Source: Mauremys mutica (Eukaryota > Chordata > Testudines > Geoemydidae). Taken from it: a DNA stretch of 64,000 bases. The stretch lies in contig NC_059082.1 of NCBI RefSeq assembly GCF_020497125.1, positions 30,278,965 through 30,342,964 of the forward strand. The letters run 5' to 3'. Below the pieces are notes generated by a model, which saw only the letters and a list, made by a program, of their open reading frames with translations, was not told the DNA's origin and did not search any database. Below, piece after piece: positions 24,089 through 36,539 of the stretch (positions are counted from its first letter, which is position 1; every line of letters begins with the position of its first letter). Made by a program: the position numbers and the translations under genes.

Positions 24089-26659
24089 CATAGGCGGCAG
24101 GTTTGTATAATTTTTGGTGGGGCCCAAAATGGTGGGGCCCCCCCGCTCCCGCCCTGTAAGCCGATATAAAATGAAGCTACAACGCGTCAGTGCCACAAGA
24201 TTACAAGGGTCAATTAAAAGTGGAAAGTCAGAAGCAGCATTTGCCTACTTCAATATACATTTTACCATCACTGTATAAAAATGGTTCCCAATTGTCGATG
24301 CAATCTGATTAATTTAAGAGCACATTACAATTAAATATTTCAATTCTCAGTCATTTTAAGACTTTGCCACACACTAGTTTGTCTGTACACCAGTTTCAGA
24401 CAATCCTTTATAGCAATTTTACTCCAGGTCCTATGTGAAACCAATCAATCACTTCCTCCTCTCACCCATATCATTTTGTTTTAAGCTGTAATCAAAAGTG
24501 GCTTCATCTGCTTTAAAAGTCACAGAGCAGCAGCCACAAGTCTACAGGTCTTAGGGATATTGTCCTGGTCAACTCAGTCAAAATTAATTACAACCTAGAT
24601 GGGATTATGGTGAGGGGGCACGGCACGGCCCCCTCCACTCCCCTCCCCCTCCTGAGGTGCTACAGCACCAGCAGCTTGCACTGCTGTAGCCCTTAGGCGG
24701 CGGCAGCAGCAGCAGCAAGGGAGAGAGACGCGCGCTGCACGCTCTTTACGTTCAGGCAGGGAAGCTCCGGGCAGGGCGGGCTCTAGGTTTTTTGCTGCCC
24801 CAAGCAAAAAAAAATTTGGCTGCCCCCCTTCCCAGCCCTGGGCTCCCCCCGTACCCTCCTGCTGCCCCAGTCCTGGGCTCTCCCCCGACCCACTCACCCA
24901 CCCACCCACACCCCCTGCCACCCCAGCACTGGGCTTCCCCCTTTCCTCCCCACCAGTGCCCTCCCTCCACCCTGCTGCTGCCCCAGCCCTGGGCTTCCCC
25001 CCACCAGTGCCCTCCCCACACCTCCTGCTGCCCCAGCCCTGGGTCACTGGTAACTCGCTCCGAGGGCAGGTCATTCAGCCGGAATTTTGGATGTGCACAA
25101 AACACAGACAGGATTGGTTCCCATATGGTTACAGAGCTGCAGTAAAGTGGAACAATTTTCAGCTTGTGTGATTGGAGAATATCTGGATGCATATTATAAG
25201 ACTGTCCTCCATAAATGGGGAAAAGTTAAGGTGCCTTTATTATTCTTTTGTTCCACTCTTTCTTTCTATGGGGAATTTGCCAATGCAATATCACTGTCTT
25301 CCTTTCAAACAAACAAAAAGGCAATGGCTGTTGAAAATAGCAATTCCAGTCCTAATAAGCATTTCTTGCTCAATTTTATCCTACTTTTTCTACAGCAAGT
25401 TACAGTGGATCAGTATATTTGATTTGGGAGAAATGAAGTAAAAGCTGCCCAAACCGAGCTTGAGCACTCCTGAATTTTGAGGTGTTCAAATCTGGAAGGC
25501 AGGTGCTGGGGGTGGGAGAGGGCTGTGGGCTCCACGGGGGAGCATGGCAGCAACTGTCTGGAGCTGCACGGAGCCAGACACGCTGGTCTGAGTGGCACAG
25601 TAAGCGGTTTGGGGGTTGGAGAAGGGGTAGGGCATTCCGGGGGGCAGTCAAGGGACAAGGAGCAGGGGGAGTTGGATGGGACAGAGGTTCGGAGGGGCAG
25701 TCAGGGGACAGGCAGCAATTGGATAGGCATGGGAGTCCAGGGGGTTTATCAGGGGACAGGTAGGGGGTGGGGTCCTGGGGGGAAGTTGGGTGGGGTCTCA
25801 GGAGGGGGCAGTTGGGGACAAGGAGAAGGGAGGCTTAGATAGGGCCATAGGGGCTGGGGTCCCAAGGGGCAGTTGTCTCGGGAGGGGGTAATCGGGGGAC
25901 AAGGACCAGTGGTGCTTAGATAGGGGGTGGGGATCCTGGGAGGCAGTTGGGGCAGGGGTCTGGGGAGGGGGCAATCAGCGGCCAGGGGCTGGGATTCAAA
26001 GGGCTCTGGGCTGCTGGCAGCCGCGGGGAGCCCTGAGCCCTTTAAATCCCAGCCGCCGCCGTGGCTGGGATTCAAAGGGCTCTGGGCTCTCTGCCCCTGC
26101 GGGCAGCGCAGAGCCCTCTGACTCCCGGCTGGGGCTGAGACTTAAAGGGCTCTGGGCTCCCTGCGGTTGCAGGCAGCCCAGAGCCCTCTGACTCCCGGCT
26201 GCGGCTGAGATTTAAAGGGCTCTGGGCTCCCCGCGGTTGCAGGCAGCCCAGAGCCCTCTGATTCCCGGCCGCGGCTGAGATTTAAAGGGCTCTGGGCTCC
26301 CCGCTGCAGCGGGCAGCGCAGAGCCCTCTGACTCCCGGCCGCGGCTGGGATTTAAAGGGCTCTGGGCTCCCCGCGGTTGCAGGCAGCCCAGAGCCCTCTG
26401 ATTCCCAGCTGCGACTGAGATTTAAAGGGCTCTGGGCTCCCCACTGCAGCGGGCAGCGCAGAGCCCTCTGACTCCCGGCCGCGGCTGGGATTTAAAGGGC
26501 TCTGGGCTCCCCGCCGCAGCGGGCAGCGCAGAGCCCTCTGACTCCCATGCGCTCCAAGCAGGGGAGAAACCTCGCTCCAAATATTAGTGGAGCAGAGCCC
26601 CTGATTGTGAATATTCCTGGGGCTTTAGCCCCACGAGCCCATATAAGTTGGCACCCATG
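24089..26659. mobile_element. 2.57-kb non-autonomous hAT-like element
   Basis: Flanked by a perfect 8-bp duplication CTAGTAAT (24081-24088 and 26660-26667). The left end CATAGGCGGCA pairs as an imperfect inverted repeat with the right end TGGCACCCATG (inverted CATGGGTGCCA). No transposase frame is evident. The interior holds a G-rich pseudo-tandem stretch (25500-25980), the 70-bp minisatellite at 25986-26550, and near 24773 a CAGGGCGGGCTCTAGG start like the other hAT family here, perhaps a nested remnant. Long open frames inside are compositional. A TSD this exact over 2.5 kb argues for a single insertion event. Confidence 0.8.
25986..26550. repeat. 70-bp hairpin minisatellite
   Basis: The string GAGCCCTCTG recurs at 26111, 26181, 26251, 26321, 26391, 26461 and 26531, exactly 70 bases apart, with partial units on the left. 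Each unit contains AGGGCTCTGGGCT and, about 20 bases on, its inverted copy AGCCCAGAGCCCT, so each can form a 13-bp hairpin. Two unit types occur: three (26181, 26251, 26391) read GTTGCAGGCAGCCCAG and keep full pairing, while the others read GCGGGCAGCGCAG and carry one mismatch. Confidence 0.93.
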
Positions 26660-26698
26660 CTAGTAATAGGGACATATACTGCTACTGGTTAGGTCTTC

Positions 26699-26904
26699 AT
26701 ATGTACAAATATTACCTAAGCCTCCCAACACCTCAGTGAGGTACACATAGGTATGATTGCTATTTACAGATGGGGAAGCTGAGAGAGAGGTTAAATGATT
26801 TGCCTAAGACCTCAGAGGGAATCTTTACCAGATCTGAGATTAGAATTCAAGAGTTCTGGGTGTCCAGACCCGACATGCAGACCACTAGAACATACTTCTC
26901 CCGT
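26699..26904 (-). mobile_element. CORE-SINE (MIR-like), inverted
   Basis: Plus-strand reading gives the inverted order of a MIR-type SINE: a TCAGTGAGGTA and ACAGATGGGGAAGCTGAG core, then TTGCCTAAGACCTCAGAGG, then GACCACTAGAACA at the tRNA-derived head. The sense copy at 58697 shows the same parts in the opposite order. It is an old, diverged SINE. Confidence 0.7.
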
Positions 26905-27331
26905 CCTATCTCACTGCTCTTGTCATTTGATTCCACTCTATTACAATAGGGCAATCTGTTGGAAAGCGAGCGAGTCGTCATTTGTTAAACAAGTAGAGAA
27001 AACATCTCTGAACTTCACACAGTTGAGGCGGGGGGTGAGGGGGAAGGGAGAGGAAGTGTAGAAGTAAAATGTGGGCAAGGCTCTTGCAGTATACCCAGAC
27101 CACAGAGAAGCAAACAGTGCTAGAGTTCTCATGAGAAAACCTGCTCTTGTGAGAGATTCAATTTTGGAGCCAGATTGTTAGGTATGGTTAAGATAAGCAT
27201 AGAAACTTTTGCTGCATTTTTTTGAGGCTACAAACATCGCATAGCTTGACCAACACTAGGTGTTAATGAACAGAAAAAGAAGTTTTCTAATCACTAGTAA
27301 AGTTAGGGTGGTTTTTGTTTTCACTAGTTAC

Positions 27332-27464
27332 CTTTCAGATGTGACTCTGATACGTTCGTCATTAGATGATTGTTGTTCATCCTCCTTTTCCTGAAAATAT
27401 TCCTCAACACATTGCTCTTCAAATTCATACAATTTCTTCAGCTCTTCATCATTCAGAAACAATT
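27332..27464 (-). CDS. TRPM1: TRPM1 exon: linker before the coiled coil
   Basis: A 133-bp exon with a TGCAG acceptor and GTAACT donor, starting with two bases of a lysine codon and ending with two of an arginine codon. It encodes [20 protein letters not shown] then [20 protein letters not shown], residues 642-685 of the window product. This acidic cytoplasmic segment links the TRP/rib helices to the coiled coil and is highly conserved in TRPM1 and TRPM3. Confidence 0.96.
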
Positions 27465-28113
27465 CTGCATAAAATTGTAAAATGTATTAGTTGAATTGCC
27501 CAAGGTTCATATAATTTTAAATCCAATAAAACAAGTGGGTTTTGATTTTGTAGGGCATTTTGGATATTGGGGAGGCGGGGGTTGGGGGGAGACAAGGGAA
27601 GGAACTGAAGGTTTTGTTTCTGCAATCCTTGCTTGGACACTTAATAAACAGGCTATTTTGTAAACAGGCAACCAGCACTTAGCCAAAGTCCTGAGCGCAA
27701 TGTTACCTTACTCAGTCAATCTGATTGCTCGTTTAGATGAGTCTTCTTTTTTACCCTCTCTCTAAAAAGGGATCTCATCACATTCAATAGATTAAATCCA
27801 ATGGGTCAGTCTGTTCCACTGACAGACTTTGGGTAAGGACTTTTCAAAAAATTGCAATTATTTTTTTTAAAAAAAAAGGAAAAATAAATGAGAGAAAAAA
27901 CCCCTTGGGAATGCTTCATATTGTTTTCAGGGGTGTCATATATGTAACTCTTTTGCATCAGGGGCATATGTAACAAAAATATAATTACCTACAAAATATG
28001 TTTCCCATGAAAAACAGAAACCAGAAAAGGTAAAAATACTACATGAATGCTAACATTTGTTTGATTAAATCCGTTTTTTCTTCTTAATTATTATTATGTT
28101 AAAAGTAACAATT
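27465..28113. other. TRPM1 intron, no recognised feature
   Basis: Intron with a poly(T)/poly(A) run near 27860. Nothing else was recognised. Confidence 0.4.
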
Positions 28114-28310
28114 TCAGGGCACTTCCATCTTCAAAGTATTTTACAGATAATAACTCATCTTCACATTGCTCCTGTGAGATAGGTAGGTATTATTATATGT
28201 GGGGAAACTGAGGCACAATATTGTCATACATGAACTGTTAAAGGCAAGAGAGAAGTCAATGTGACAGATAAGATTAGAAACCATAATCCCTGTATCCCCT
28301 CAATTTCTTA
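28114..28310 (-). mobile_element. CORE-SINE (MIR-like) fragment, inverted
   Basis: The segment reads CTCCTGTGAGATAGGTAGGTATTATT and then GGGGAAACTGAGGCACA, the inverted core and tail of a MIR-type SINE. The tRNA-like head is weakly preserved. Confidence 0.65.
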
Positions 28311-28636
28311 GTGAATGACGTCCATTACCTCCCACTGGGTGGCCTTCATTATAATTTGGTTAATCTGGACTAAACAGATGCCAAGACAGCAACTTTAAAA
28401 AAAATGCTAAGGAAGATTGGCAGCAGCAGTGCAGCATCATATTCTGTGGGCTCAGCACCCTGGAGACCTCTATGAATTTATTAGTTTGATGCAAGTGTTG
28501 TCACATACTGATTTTTACTAATACCGCCAATGGCCAAGGTGAAGAAAATGAATGGCAATTAGCACTGGATAAATGGCTGCTTTGTGTTTAAAATGATATA
28601 AAGAGCTCTATTTAAAACACAGAATCCTTCACATAC

Positions 28637-28839
28637 TCAGTCCCCGGTCACGCTCATCCTGGTCCCCTTCTTGTTTCTTCCTACAGCGACAGCAAAGGCG
28701 GATGATGATTATGTAGAGGTGGCTGAAGATGATCATAGGTGGAGGTAGGACAGGTCTGTCATGGAATGTCATGATCAGCTGATATCGCTGGAATTTCCAA
28801 ACTTGGTTGGATATGGACTTCACTTCAAAGAAGGTATTG
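28637..28839 (-). CDS. TRPM1: TRPM1 exon: TRP helix and post-TRP region
   Basis: A 203-bp exon with a CTTGCAG acceptor and GTATGT donor. Together with the preceding exon it gives [20 protein letters not shown], the TRP helix with the invariant WKFQR that lies under the gate, then [20 protein letters not shown] and the basic RLCCRCRKK stretch. These are residues 574-641. The TRP helix couples the pore to cytoplasmic domains and lipid. Confidence 0.97.
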
Positions 28840-29142
28840 CTGCAAGAGAGGTTATTGTTAGGTGTATTGTTTTCCATTAGGTTCTGATGATCCTTTGCCA
28901 TAAACAAGCATGCAATTAAAAATACAAAGGATATTAAATAGCAGTCTGAGTTCAGATACAATAATTTGACATGAATTGCTGAGTTGTGTAGCCAATCATT
29001 TCAGCAGTTATTATAAAGCCTGGAGGCTCTAGTTGGAAGAGACTGTTAAGACTGCTGATTAAGTTGAACTGATAATTTAACTATCCTTTTGACTGTTCTA
29101 GAACAGCAGCACACTCCTCCCCAGAAGGCTATCCTTTTAGAA

Positions 29143-29610
29143 CAGTGGTTCTCAAAAACTTATTTGATCTGCCCCCTTTCTTTGTGTCTGTAGTCGTTTA
29201 TGTGCCCTCCTCCCCCCGCACAAATACATATTCCGTCACCCAGCTCTGAAGGCAGAGCAGAAAGCAGCGGCTGCTGGGTGGATGCTCAGCTCTGAATGCA
29301 GTGCCATGCCAGCAGCAGCTCACAAGTAAGGGTGGCAATGTGAAAGTTGATATTCATCAATATCACTTTTTACAGCAGACTTAGTGCCCCATTGCCACTC
29401 TTACTTCTGTTCTGTACTTCTGTGCTGCAGCTGATGGCCGGAGACCCACTACCTCCTGGCGAGGGATTGGGGCAGGGAGGAAGGGAACGAGGGCCTGAGC
29501 CTGGGCTGCCTGGGGGGATGGGGACCCTTTATCCCTGTCTCCTGCATATGCATGGTCCTTCCACACAAGACCCAGCTACCTGGGGCTGACAGCCAGAGCT
29601 CTTTAAAAAA
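29143..29610. mobile_element. hAT left-end fragment (CAGTGGTTCTCAAA)
   Basis: Begins CAGTGGTTCTCAAA, a common hAT terminus, preceded by TTTTAGAA. The matching right end (TTTGAGAACCACTG) is not found nearby, so the right boundary given is approximate and the element looks truncated. The interior is GC-rich and non-coding. Confidence 0.5.
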
Positions 29611-30679
29611 AAAGAACAGAGCTTGCATCTTCCAGGACACATTCCTGCACTTCCATTGGGAGGTCTGCCATTTTAGAATGTTTGCCCCAGTATATAAAAC
29701 CTCTCAGCAGTCATGGAGAAAAATAAGCTCTGCAAAAATATATACATCACACTCCTATTTTGAAGCATGGTTATAAACAAAGTGCTGCTAATAACACATC
29801 CCAGTGTTTGATGTTACACAGAGTATTAAACACATGAAAGGTATTTTGTATAATAAAACTCAGAAGCTTCACAAGGCATATCCTGATCAGCTTGACCTAA
29901 ATAGCAGACTTTTTTCTAAAGCAATCACAAAATGTCCTCACTTCAAACTTCAATTCATACAAACTTCTCCACTTCAGAACAGAACACAGATACTTGCAAA
30001 GAGCTGTTCTTAGAAGCCAAAGATTTTCATTTTTGCCATCAAACCAGGTGTGTTGTTAAAAGAAAATATTTAGGAGTTCAGTGGATTTGGAGGGGTAGAA
30101 AAGGGACAGTGCTAGACCCAGAGACTAATAATAGACTCTCTTATATCAACTGAAAGCAAGTCATGCAGCTCTGAATGTGATGTGAAACTTTTCAAGCTAT
30201 TTTAGTGTCCCCAAATACTCTATTTTTCCTAAACCATCAAAGGTTATATAAGCACTTCCTTTAAGAAAAAATTCTAACCATTTCTTTTCTGACTTGCTGT
30301 GTTTTAAAATTCTTACATACTGTTTTGTGAAAGTAATTAAAACATGACTACAATAAAACATGAATGTCATAGTTTCTTATGGCTAGGAATATGTGCATTT
30401 ATATTACCATTGATACTGGCCAATTTGGCTTTATTCTACTATCTTCTCCATTGCAAGAGTTCTCTGGCTGAATATTATCATCTGCCATTATGCTGCTGAC
30501 AAGCGTTAACAGCATGACCTACTTCCTAAACTGCTGATTCTTTGGTCTTTTCTGTCAATAGTAACTGACGTATGTAAGGGTTTTTTTTCCCAGTATGTGA
30601 CTGGCATTTTAGTTCATTAAAATTCAAGCTACCTCCTAACTACATACACTTTGTGAAGTATACATTCCTGGGCATGACA

Positions 30680-30883
30680 TAGGGTGACCAGATGAGAGGA
30701 AGAAAATATCGGGACACATTGGGGGCGGGGGGGTCCGCCGACAGAGCAAATAAAAACAACGAGTGTTGCCGGCGGCGCAAACAAACAAACAAACAAAAAA
30801 CCGTGTGCTGCTGGCGGAGTGAAATATCAGGACAAATTGCGTCCCGACCAAAGATTGACCGACCTAAATATCTGGTCACCCTA
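30680..30883. mobile_element. TAGGGTGACCAGAT MITE, copy 1
   Basis: Terminal inverted repeats TAGGGTGACCAGAT / ATCTGGTCACCCTA match base for base. The flanks GCATGACA (30672-30679 and 30884-30891) are a perfect 8-bp duplication. The 204-bp interior carries an (AAAC)n run and short CCGGCGG motifs and differs from the two other copies (32838 and 38228), so the ends are shared but the middle is not. Confidence 0.92.
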
Positions 30884-31092
30884 GCATGACATGTAAACTA
30901 GGTATCATGCCCAGCAAAATGCGATCTACCTATGCCTGCAAGCACTGCAAAGCTGTATATACATGGGGAACACCACTTCATTTGTATCTCCACGAGGTGG
31001 TGCTTCTGACTGTGACTTAGTAGTAGCAGTCATTTCTAGCGTTCCCTCCCATCCCACCCCCATGTCATGATGGGAAAAACATCCAGGGTACC

Positions 31093-31554
31093 TGTGACTG
31101 GGCCAGCCATCTCCCCCGCGCCCCCCACCCATGGCCTAGGGTCACACTACAAGCAGATTGCCTCAGTTTCCCTTCTTGGACTGTTCAAGAAACTAATAAA
31201 ACACTTTTGCCCATTCTCATCCCTTCTTAGATTGTGTCCTATTAAATTAACAAACATTCAGAATAAAAGTTTTCAAGTCCATCCAGTCTACACAAAACAA
31301 AGGCTTCTCTTTCTCCTCCCTGCTTTGGCAGCCCACTCCCAGACGCCACCTGGCTGGAGTCTCAGTCCTTACTCCCAGGGCTCACTGCTAGAGCCTGCTC
31401 CCTCCCAGCAGCCTCTAATCCCCAGGCAGCCTCTAATCCCTCCCAGCAGCCTCTAATCCCCTTCCTTATAGCCTCTTTGCTGCTGATCTCTTCAGGTGGG
31501 GCTGTAATCAAGGTTGGCTACCTGCACCTTTCAAGGGTGAACCACTCTGTTACA
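31093..31554. mobile_element. Solo LTR in TRPM1 intron
   Basis: A 462-bp block from TGTGACTGGG to CTCTGTTACA, flanked by GTACC on both sides (31088-31092 and 31555-31559). TG...CA ends and a 5-bp duplication indicate a solo LTR. AATAAA strings occur near 31197 and 31262 on the plus strand, but a TATA-like GCTATAAGG appears on the minus strand, so orientation is left open. A short CAGCCTCTAATCCC motif repeats three times (about 31407-31460). Confidence 0.8.
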
Positions 31555-31689
31555 GTACCCAATGTAAAGAGGAAGTGGTAGAAGTGGATAAAAATTCCTT
31601 GGTTTTGCTTTCTGACTGTCAATGACAGGAATATAAATGATCAGTTTGATCATTGTGATTATCGGTTTTGCATTCCGGACACCTCTCAC

Positions 31690-32465
31690 CAGGGCCATCC
31701 CTAGCTATTCTGGGGCCATACGCAACCCCTCGCATGGGATGTGTGTGTGTGGCCCTAGGCCGCCGTGGGGGGGGGGAAGGGAACCACCCCCCCAGCACTC
31801 ACCAGCAGTGTGGCTGGGGCCAGGTCGCTGCTCTTCCCGCCACCGGTGAGTGCAGGCCCGGCCCTGCTGCAGTCCTCAGGGAAATGGGGGGTGGGACTGG
31901 GGCAGAGCAGGGGTGGGGTGGGTGCGGAACAGGGCAGAGGCTTTGAAGAAAGGGTGGAGTGGGGGCAGAGCAGGGGTGGGAAGAGGCGGGGCTGGGGCTG
32001 GAGCAGCATGCAGCTGCTCGGGGCATCAGAAAATTTGGTGCCCCACATTTCCTGGTGCCCTGCGCAGCTGTGTACTTTGTGTATGGGTAGGGATGACCAG
32101 GGCCGGCTCCAGACCCCAGCGCGCCAAGCGTGCGCTTGGGGCGACATTTTGCCAGCAGGGCGGCAGGCAGCTCCGGCGGACCTTCCGCAGTCATGCCTGC
32201 GGGAGGTCCACCGGAGCCGCGGGACCAGCGGACCTCCCGCAGGTATGACTGCGGAGGGTTCGCTGGTCCCACGGTTCGGGTGGACCTCCCGCAGGCATGG
32301 CTGCGGATGCTCCACCGGAGCCGGGGGACCAGCGCACCCTCCGCAGGCACGTCTGCAAGAGGTCCCCCGGAGCCGCGGGACCGGCGACCGGCAGCGCGCT
32401 CCCTGTGGCATGCCGCCCTGCTTGGGGCGGCCAAATTCCTAGAGCCGCCCCTGGGGATGACACTG
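31690..32465. mobile_element. hAT element split by a second hAT
   Basis: The left end CAGGGCCATCCCTA pairs with the inverted right end CAGTGTCATCCCTA. Outside lie CCTCTCAC (31682-31689) and CCTCTCAG (32466-32473), an 8-bp duplication with one change. The inner element at 32098-32453 is inserted within the right terminal repeat; its own duplication GGGATGAC is part of that repeat. Without the insert and one duplication copy the outer element is 412 bp. Open frames on both strands here are compositional. Confidence 0.85.
32098..32453. mobile_element. hAT MITE nested in another hAT
   Basis: Ends CAGGGCCGGCTCCAG / CTAGAGCCGCCCCTG, with perfect 8-bp duplications GGGATGAC at 32090-32097 and 32454-32461. 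The interior repeats a roughly 60-bp motif with CCGCAGGCATGCCTGCGG-type palindromes (GACCTCCCGCAGG and similar). It belongs to the same family as 47637-47932 and 21592-21762. It is non-coding and younger than its host element. Confidence 0.92.
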
Positions 32466-32837
32466 CCTCTCAGGCTAGCCGTAAAACTACACAAGGCTTA
32501 GGCAGTTTATAAGCATCTTTTATCTGGTTTCAACTGCGGAGCAGGGGTGAGTCCTTTTCTGGGAGACATTCTACTCACATCAAGTCTTACCTTCTCTTCT
32601 AGTGACCCCTGAATTCCATCCTGCTGGACTACTAGTATATTTTGCAAAGTCAGTATAGCAATTGATGTACCTGGGATGGAACTGTCTTACATCTGAACAA
32701 CAATAACCACTGCAACTTCAGTGAAATTCACTTGTTTAAACATAGTCGGTAGAGGCTGAAGTGGCTGCTAGGAACTAGTGTCACTTAGTATTAGGCATCA
32801 TGGCACTGTGATTCCTAGCAGTCACTTCAGTTGCTTC

Positions 32838-32960
32838 TAGGGTGACCAGATGTCCCGATTTTATAGACAGTCTCCCGATTTTTGGGTCTTTTTCTTATAT
32901 AGGCTCCTATTACCCTCCACTCCCGTCCTGATTTTTCACATTTGCTGTCTGGTCACTCGA
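32838..32960. mobile_element. TAGGGTGACCAGAT MITE, copy 2
   Basis: Starts TAGGGTGACCAGATGTCCCG and ends CTGTCTGGTCACTCGA, a mutated form of the inverted end. The interior (CCCGATTTTATAGACAGTC, TTTTTGGGTC, ATAGGCTCCTATTA) matches copy 3 at 38228 in inverted orientation. No clear target duplication remains. Confidence 0.75.
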
Positions 32961-34453
<1,493 letters not shown>

Positions 34454-34789
34454 CTAGGACAATTATCCATGTTAAAAGTTTATTTCCAATAGAACCAAAT
34501 GGAGTTTTTGGGCCAAATTCAGCTGCCAGTTACACCATGTAAATGCAAAATAACCTCCCCTCATAGTGAATAGTTATTCCAGATTTGTGGTGATGTAACC
34601 GAGATTAGAATTTAGCCCTTAGGACATTTAGATTTTTTCCCCCAATAGCAAAACTGGATCTAGGAAGAGATCTCATAACTCTAAGCACATGTAAACCTTT
34701 CAATACCAGAATAAAAAAAGAACCACTTAAAAGTGGAGAATGAAGCCCATATGGGGAAATCTGAAGTTGCTGCAGGGTGTGGAAACTAG

Positions 34790-34955
34790 GGCTACGTACA
34801 CACTACAATTTAAGTCGGTATAAGTTACGCCACTCAGGGGCTGAAGTAGTTAAGTCGATGGGGAGAGCTCTTGTCTGTCGACTTAGAGCATCTGCACTAG
34901 CAGCGCTACCGTGATGCAGCTGCAGTGCTGCAAGCTCTATAGTGTAGCCACAGCC
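34790..34955. mobile_element. TIR element with TAG duplication (Harbinger-like)
   Basis: Left GGCTACGTACACACTA and inverted right end GGCTGTGGCTACACTA form an imperfect inverted repeat. TAG lies on both sides (34787-34789 and 34956-34958), a 3-bp duplication like that of PIF/Harbinger elements. Non-coding, 166 bp. Confidence 0.6.
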
Positions 34956-35520
34956 TAGATAGTTAAGCTTCCTCCCTCCCAAAACCCCCAGTTAGACTGT
35001 AAGTTCTTTGTCAATGGCAAAACTCCTATTGCGTTCAATGGTGCAGGATCAGAAGTATTCATCAGTGAGATTTAAAACTATACAGGGACTAAAAACCTAA
35101 TATGAGAGGCAAACAAGTGGCAAGACACCTAAAAGGGGCCAGTAGATGGGGACTAAGTTCTGAAAATCAGGGCCGTTTAAGATATCTCCAGTCAGGCACC
35201 CAAAGTCACTAGTTACTTTTGAAGATATTGGCCTGTGAATCACGTTTGAAAAGTAAGGGCTTGTGTATATGGTAGGTAATGTGCTATACAGGGGTGTGAT
35301 TTCTAAAGCACAGTAACATGCTGTGCATTAATTGGTCTGTATAGACCCTGCTAGTGTGCATTAAAGATCCCCCCCAGTGCACTTTTAAGTGCTCGAAACA
35401 GTACTACGTTAAAGTGCACTAGTGCATGCCAACAGGGTCTACACGAACCAATTAAGTGCAATAAGTTAGTGTGCTTTAGAAATCACACCCTTGTAGAGTG
35501 CATTCCCCCACCATTTAGAC

Positions 35521-36539
35521 CAGGGGTCTCAAACTCAAATGATCACGAGGGCCGCATCACTGACACCCCCATCCTCACTGCCTCTGGCCCCGCCCCCACT
35601 CCACCCCTTCCATGAGGCTCCGCCCCTGCCTCGTCTCTTCTCCACCTCCTCCCCCGAGTGCGCGGCTCCCTGCTCCTCCCCCCTGGAAAGTGCTAAGTGC
35701 CACCAACAGCTGTTTGGCGGCTTGGCGGTGGGAAGAGCCTGGAGGTAGAAGAGTAATATAGTAGTATAGTATTAAAATATAGTATGCTATTAAAAGTCAA
35801 TTTATTAACTTTTTTATTAACTTATTTAACTGTAATGTGAAAAGTCAGTGCTAATTTTGACAGTCATTTCATTTTTGGCCACTTAGCTGGCAGCGTTTTG
35901 CATCAACCAGAGCATCAGTAATAGGTTTGATATCCTGAGACGAAACCAATCTCAGTGTTGCTTTCAAATGCTCATCAGTGAGCCTTGACCTTAACACAGA
36001 TTTGTTAATCTTCATGGAAGAGAAAAACTGTTCACATATATATGTACTTCCAAACATTGCCATTATCCTTGCGGAAGCAGAGAATAACATGGGAAATCTT
36101 CCTTGTGAAAGAAACCTGTAGAATTCTGGAATTCCAACATCTGTATACTTCTGCTTCAAAATGGTGTCACACTGAAGCTCCACTAACTCCATCTGCATTT
36201 CCGAAGGCTCTGGGAGGGAGTTTGGATGGGGGTGAGGGAGGGAGTCTGGGATGCAGACTCTGGGATGGAGTTTGGGTGCTGGGTGCAGGTTCTGGGCTGG
36301 GGCAGGGGTTGGGGGTGCAGGCTCTGGGATGGAGTTTGGGGATAGGAGGGGGTGCAGTGCAGGGGTGAGGGTTTGGGGCTCGGGATGAGCACGCGGGGAG
36401 CTTAGCTGCCATATAAAATAACTCGGTGGGGGGTGAAGGCAGTTTGGCGGCAACAGGAAGTAACTGGGGAGGGAGAGGGCGCAGGGAGCTTGGCAGGCTG
36501 CAGGGAAGAGCTCCGCGGGCCGTGTGTTTGAGACCCCTG
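35521..36539 (-). mobile_element. 1-kb hAT with transposase remnant
   Basis: Ends CAGGGGTCTCAAACTCAAA and TGTTTGAGACCCCTG are inverted repeats. ATTTAGAC on both sides (35513-35520 and 36540-36547) is a perfect 8-bp duplication. It contains the C-terminal part of a hAT transposase on the minus strand (35869-36198) and a G-rich repeated stretch (GGGATGGAGTTTGGG motifs, about 36210-36400). It is an internal-deletion derivative of an autonomous hAT. Confidence 0.92.
35869..36198 (-). pseudogene. hAT transposase C-terminal remnant
   Basis: About 109 residues on the minus strand resemble the end of hAT transposases, including the hATC dimerisation region: FPMLFSASARIMAMFGSTYI, then CEQFFSSMKINKSVLRSRL and TDEHLKATLRL, ending with a stop at 35869. 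Similar strings occur in domesticated hAT-derived vertebrate proteins of the ZBED5/GTF2IRD2 type. The catalytic core and DNA-binding domain are missing. The open frame continues upstream to 36549 only through low-complexity repeat and past the element's end, so no intact gene is claimed. Confidence 0.8.

Noticed and set aside
24595..26121. Multiple open frames in the 24-26 kb GC-rich region
   Set aside because: They are contained in the hAT-like element and its tandem arrays; no recognisable protein is present.
25986..26550. CRISPR array
   Set aside because: The period is regular, but the units are contiguous 70-mers without unique spacers, in vertebrate intron DNA.
29135..29678. TTTTAGAA on both sides as a target duplication for the 29143 hAT
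   Set aside because: The sequence before 29671 does not resemble the inverted CAGTGGTTCTCAAA end, so the repeat is probably chance.
31755..32501. Overlapping 120-230 residue frames on both strands
   Set aside because: They lie entirely inside the nested hAT elements and arise from GC-rich repeats without stops.
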